A DNA stretch of 8,832 bases from an uncultured Mycoplasmatota bacterium (GTDB lineage: Bacteria > Bacillota_I > Bacilli_A > RF39 > UBA660), in assembly GCA_947087145.1 (NCBI GenBank), contig CAMUBM010000020.1:1-8832 (forward strand), written 5' to 3'. Both the position numbers and the translations under genes were made by a program. The notes beneath the pieces are model-generated. The model was not told where the DNA came from. It searched no databases and saw only the letters and a program-made list of their open reading frames with translations. Below are positions 5,910-8,832 of the stretch, one piece after another (positions within the stretch are counted from its first letter, which is position 1; each line of letters opens with the position of its first letter).

Positions 5910-6843
5910 ATATCTTACTTTCCTCTTTTAAGTTTCCAAAAAATACAGAAGCAGGAAGAATTTCTATCGAAGAACCTTGATTTTGCAAACTTTCTGCCAT
6001 GCGTAATTTTGTACTTTTACGATTTCCTTTCTGTGTTCCGACAAGCAAAAAATCTGTTCGATTGGTTACATTGTCCTCCAAATAAGCCCCCTTATTTCGT
6101 AAAATTTGCATGGCTTCCTTTCTAGTCATTCCTAAAATAGTTCCTGTGATAACAATATACTTTTGATAAAAAGGATGCTTGGTATCAAATGCAGAATGAG
6201 TAACCTCTATATCCCTTGCTCGAACAGGCACATAAGAATTAGCATTTTGAAATGCTTCAAAACTTCCATATTGATTAATAATTTCTTCTTGTAACTTATA
6301 AAAGATAGCAAGAGTCATTTCAACATCCTTTAAAGAACGATGACTTCCTGTTGTATCTATCCCATAATAATGAGCAATTTCTCCTAATTTGTAACGATAC
6401 AAGTTTTTAAGCAACTTCCTTGAAAGACGCAAAGTGTCAATAAAATCATTAGAAAAAGGTTTCAAAAACAAACACATGGAAGCATCATAAATAAAATTCA
6501 CATCAAAATTTACATTGTGCCCCACTAAAACAAAACCATCCACAAACTCCAAAAATAAAGGCAAAACTTCCTCTATCCGAGAAGCCTCCTTAACCATTTC
6601 GTTGGTAATGCCCGTTAATTGGGTAATAAAAGGAGAAATGCTAGTTTTAGGACGCACAAACATCTCAAAAGTATCAACCACTTGATTATCGACCACTTTT
6701 AATGCTCCAATCTCAATAATCTCATCCATTTTGGAATCTAATCCTGTTGTCTCCAAATCAAACACAACAAAAGAAGTTGGAATATCTAAAATACTTCTTC
6801 CTTTTTCTAGCCTACCAAAATTACTTTTTTCTATTGTATACAA
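5908..6843 (-). CDS. DnaQ-type 3'-5' exonuclease with C-terminal BRCT domain
   Basis: This 311-residue protein has an N-terminal DEDDh exonuclease. D29 and E31 are in FDLETTGL, D114 in GHNVNFD, and H168 and D173 in SHRSLKD, so the full catalytic set is present. IEIGALKV (44-51) and LTGITNEMV (76-84) are further DnaQ/PolC-epsilon features. Residues about 225-305 look like a BRCT domain (YIVITGTILGMTRKEA, then NKGAYLEDNVT and FLLVGTQ), resembling that of NAD-dependent DNA ligase. It probably trims DNA ends in repair, with the BRCT domain giving binding to DNA or a partner. The start is TTG at 6843, seven bases after GGGGAG; the first ATG (residue 39) would lose the first catalytic motif. It follows recX by 15 bases and is probably co-transcribed. 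It is not the replicative PolC subunit, being far too short. Confidence 0.9.
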   Translation of the reverse strand: MYTIEKSNFGRLEKGRSILDIPTSFVVFDLETTGLDSKMDEIIEIGALKVVDNQVVDTFEMFVRPKTSISPFITQLTGITNEMVKEASRIEEVLPLFLEFVDGFVLVGHNVNFDVNFIYDASMCLFLKPFSNDFIDTLRLSRKLLKNLYRYKLGEIAHYYGIDTTGSHRSLKDVEMTLAIFYKLQEEIINQYGSFEAFQNANSYVPVRARDIEVTHSAFDTKHPFYQKYIVITGTILGMTRKEAMQILRNKGAYLEDNVTNRTDFLLVGTQKGNRKSTKLRMAESLQNQGSSIEILPASVFFGNLKEESKI

Positions 6844-6858
6844 ACAAATACTCCCCTT

Positions 6859-7641
6859 CTAAAACTCCTTTAATTCTTCTAAAACAACTTCAATATCGGA
6901 CGAGCCAAATCCCTTTTGCATGAGTTTTCCTTTCATTTGATACTCTAGTTCTTTACCAACATACTTACGAGACAATTTTTGATACAATTTCTTAGCCTCT
7001 TTCTGTAAAAAAATACGCTCATTAGAAAACTCCATTCCATCTAAAATTTCTACAATATCTTTCTTAGAATACCCCTCCTGCAAGCAAGAAGAAACGATTT
7101 TTTCCTTGATTTTCAACTGACTATCTTTATGATTTCCTTTTATTTTTTTTGAAATCAAATGCTCTAGTTTTTCTTTCCATACTTCTTCTGGTACCTCTTT
7201 CAAACATTCTCCTAGTTTTTCTTCTAAAAATCCTAATTCCAAGCCTTTTTTCATAATCTTTTTCGGGCCAAATTGTCCTAAATAGACATGATCATGCACA
7301 AAAGACTCCAGACATTTATCCTCATCAATTACCTTTTTGTCTTCTAACATAATAATGGCATTTAAAATTTCTTGCTCTTTAAACCCCTCTTTTTTCAAAT
7401 AATCATGAATTTCTTTTTTCGAACGATTTTTAAAAGATAAATAAGAGATTGCTTTGTAATAACAAGACAAACGAATATTTTCTTTCAAAATATCTTGTAA
7501 CTCTTTTTCACTTACTTCTTTTTTGATTAATAAATTATATTTTAAAATCACGTCAGCAAATAGTACAATATCTTCCCTGTTTTCTACAAAGGAAAGTTGA
7601 TAACAATTATTTTTTACTTTTTTATAACTTTTAATTTTCAT
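6859..7641 (-). CDS. recX: RecX, regulator of RecA
   Basis: The 260-residue length is close to Bacillus RecX. The protein consists of three-helix repeats after a short beta-rich start. AISYLSFKNRSKKEIHDYLK (64-83), followed by EGFKEQEI and KVIDED, is the diagnostic first repeat; LGQFGPKKIMKKGLELG (121-137) belongs to the second. Later repeats centre near 182-202 and 236-257. RecX binds the RecA filament and tunes strand exchange and the SOS response. recA is not in the window. The ATG at 7641 has no ribosome binding site. A perfect TATAAT extended -10 ends seven bases before it, pointing to a leaderless message. The downstream DnaQ-BRCT gene starts 15 bases past the recX stop, making a likely DNA-repair pair. 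Confidence 0.9.
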   Translation of the reverse strand: MKIKSYKKVKNNCYQLSFVENREDIVLFADVILKYNLLIKKEVSEKELQDILKENIRLSCYYKAISYLSFKNRSKKEIHDYLKKEGFKEQEILNAIIMLEDKKVIDEDKCLESFVHDHVYLGQFGPKKIMKKGLELGFLEEKLGECLKEVPEEVWKEKLEHLISKKIKGNHKDSQLKIKEKIVSSCLQEGYSKKDIVEILDGMEFSNERIFLQKEAKKLYQKLSRKYVGKELEYQMKGKLMQKGFGSSDIEVVLEELKEF

Positions 7642-7647
7642 ATTTGC

Positions 7648-7656
7648 ATTATAACA
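7648..7656 (-). promoter_or_regulatory. Extended -10 promoter of recX (leaderless)
   Basis: The minus strand reads TGTTATAAT (7656-7648), a perfect -10 with the extended TG. No good -35 lies 16-18 bases upstream, where the sequence is T-rich. The expected start is the A of the recX ATG at 7641, or within a base or two of it. Confidence 0.65.
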
Positions 7657-7671
7657 CTATTTTCAAAATAA

Positions 7672-7705
7672 AAAGAAAAAATTAGTGAAATTAAGCTAAT
7701 TTTTC
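7672..7705 (-). terminator. Terminator after the 336-residue unknown gene
   Basis: On the minus strand AAAAATTAG (7704-7696) pairs with CTAATTTTT (7685-7677) around a ten-base loop holding the stop TAA (7693-7691), with TCTTTTT following. The stem is AT-rich and therefore modest, but placement and tail fit an intrinsic terminator. Confidence 0.65.
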
Positions 7706-8701
7706 TTTTTTCTTTTCCTTTTTTCGAACAATTACCCCATTACAAAGTCGTTCCATCTCTTGTATATTTTCGGATTCCAAAGCATTATCAATCATACAAA
7801 TATAACAACGTAAATAAAATTTTTGTTCTAAATCCGTAACTCTTTCATGAGCCATTTCCATTTTTTCTTTTAAAAAACGCAAATGAGTTTGTAATTTAAA
7901 TACTTTTCCTTCGTTTAAATGACGAGAAATAAAAAATTGTTGATATTCTCCTATAGATTTTTCTAAAAAAGTGCTACTCCAATAAATTTCTTTTATTCGA
8001 GAATCTTCATTATTCAATCGAATTGTTCCTATATTAGATGGAACACTTTCAGTATGTACACAATCTCTCAAAACTTCATAATGTTCATGTAAAGCAGATA
8101 AATCATAATCGTAAGAATCCATTTGTAAAAGAACTTCTGCTTGCGATAAAGACCCAGTCGCTCTTCTTAAGACAAAAGAATGCAAATCTGTTCTAAGTGG
8201 CTCGAATGCTTTACGAATAGAAGAAAAATCATTAGCAATTCGATCAAATAGATAAAAATGTTCTCTACCAACCATCACACCTAATGTTTGAACTTCCCCA
8301 TTTGCCATCAATGGAAACCGAATTCCAACGTTTTCAAGAGGAATTGTCCCGCTTTTGTATTGATGCAATAAATCCATTTTATCTTTCCATACTTCAGATT
8401 GATTTAAATAAGAAACTAAAATATCTAAATTTCTCATTTTATGCTTTTCTATATCTGACAATAAAGAAGAAGTATTTTCTCCTAAAAAATCTAACAAACG
8501 TAAATTCATTTTACAAAGTTGCATAATAATCGTATCAATTCCTTTAGGTCCATATGCCTTATTTTCCTTTAAAAAATTAATGATAGTTAATAGACAATCC
8601 CAAGTTATTCCATAATTGTTATAACATAAATCAGCAAGTACTGCTAAAACTTTATCTTCCATTTGCTTAGCATATATCTTATTTATTCTCTTTCTTTCCA
8701 T
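7691..8701 (-). CDS. Conserved-looking hypothetical protein, mainly helical, unknown function
   Basis: I do not recognise this 336-residue protein. It has no signal peptide, membrane helix or obvious catalytic motif and looks soluble. Helical segments dominate at about 12-115 and 240-320. A middle part (about 125-160: IRFPLMANGEVQTLGVMVG, then EHFYLFDRI) may hold strands. A coiled-coil-like stretch lies near 268-295. The tail is very basic (RKKEKKKEKLA), which could contact nucleic acid, but that is a guess. Seven cysteines are scattered without a metal-site pattern. AAAGGGGTG seven bases before the ATG at 8701 sets the start; an in-frame ATG at 8725 lies at the predicted transcription start. 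The gene has its own strong promoter and terminator, so it is expressed as a single gene in growing cells. Confidence 0.75.
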   Translation of the reverse strand: MERKRINKIYAKQMEDKVLAVLADLCYNNYGITWDCLLTIINFLKENKAYGPKGIDTIIMQLCKMNLRLLDFLGENTSSLLSDIEKHKMRNLDILVSYLNQSEVWKDKMDLLHQYKSGTIPLENVGIRFPLMANGEVQTLGVMVGREHFYLFDRIANDFSSIRKAFEPLRTDLHSFVLRRATGSLSQAEVLLQMDSYDYDLSALHEHYEVLRDCVHTESVPSNIGTIRLNNEDSRIKEIYWSSTFLEKSIGEYQQFFISRHLNEGKVFKLQTHLRFLKEKMEMAHERVTDLEQKFYLRCYICMIDNALESENIQEMERLCNGVIVRKKEKKKEKLA

Positions 8702-8732
8702 AAAAAAACACCCCTTTTTTAACATGACGTCT

Positions 8733-8760
8733 ATTATAGCACAAATCTAAAAAAAGTCAA
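8733..8760 (-). promoter_or_regulatory. Strong SigA-type promoter of the 336-residue unknown gene
   Basis: On the minus strand TTGACT (8760-8755), a 16-base spacer and TGC-TATAAT (the -10 at 8738-8733) give a near-consensus -35, a perfect -10 and the extended TG. The start should be near 8726, giving a leader of about 25 bases with the ribosome binding site in it. Confidence 0.85.
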
Positions 8761-8832
8761 ATTCCACAAAAAAAGCACAGTAAGTCCGAATAAAAAATCT
8801 ACGGGATAAAAATGGAAAAAGAAAGTTAAATT
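8761..8832. other. Right-edge intergenic sequence, nothing identified
   Basis: Beyond the promoter I find no convincing gene, hairpin or repeat. Two minus-strand frames stay open to the edge, but they are T-rich chance frames with no recognisable protein. Confidence 0.5.

Noticed and set aside
8702..8725. Earlier ATG for the right-end hypothetical protein
   Set aside because: It lies at the predicted transcription start and would place the good AAAGGGGTG site inside the coding region.
8734..8832. C-terminus of a hydrophobic protein entering from the right on the minus strand
   Set aside because: Two minus-strand frames are open simply because the strand is T-rich, and the stretch overlaps a near-consensus promoter.
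1..8832. CRISPR array, tRNA, rRNA, insertion sequence, riboswitch or defence island
   Set aside because: I saw no spaced direct repeats, cloverleaf, transposase, long structured leader or effector genes. HerA alone is not enough to call a defence system.

Overview
This is an AT-rich, gene-dense chromosomal segment from a low-GC Gram-positive bacterium, most likely an endospore-forming member of the Bacilli or a nearby Firmicutes lineage. The clues are a CotE-type spore coat morphogenetic protein, two tiny YjcZ-type sporulation peptides behind a mother-cell-like promoter, a PrsA foldase lipoprotein, RecX, the rpsP-khpA pair, strong AAGGAGG ribosome binding sites and SigA-type promoters. Tryptophan is encoded by TGG where checked, so the standard bacterial code applies. 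All twelve stop codons seen are TAA or TAG.

Left part (1-2630). The N-terminus of a type IV pilin-like protein runs off the left edge on the minus strand. Next come khpA and rpsP, which overlap by one base and share a near-consensus promoter and a terminator. Further right is cotE, also on the minus strand. The cotE stop codon and the rpsP -35 box both lie in one perfect inverted repeat. Divergent from cotE, on the plus strand, is a two-gene unit made of a protein-kinase-fold protein and a HIT-family nucleotide hydrolase. It ends in a bidirectional terminator.

Middle (2630-5910). A HerA-type hexameric ATPase lies on the minus strand with no NurA nuclease beside it. Upstream of it are two very short YjcZ-like genes of 41 and 30 residues. 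They share a SigK/SigE-like promoter that sits back to back with the SigA-type promoter of prsA. prsA ends in a terminator shared with the convergent exonuclease gene.

Right part (5908-8832), all on the minus strand. An unrecognised, mostly helical protein has its own strong extended -10 promoter and a terminator. Then comes a recX to DnaQ/BRCT-exonuclease unit whose extended -10 promoter lies so close to the recX ATG that the mRNA is probably leaderless.

The window is mostly housekeeping (translation, RNA binding, protein export folding, recombination control and repair) plus sporulation genes. I see no insertion sequence, CRISPR array, tRNA, rRNA or phage gene. The least explained items are the kinase-fold/HIT pair, the orphan HerA ATPase and the 336-residue protein at the right end. 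No gene-free stretch exceeds 300 bases once the two small genes at 4506-4752 are counted.
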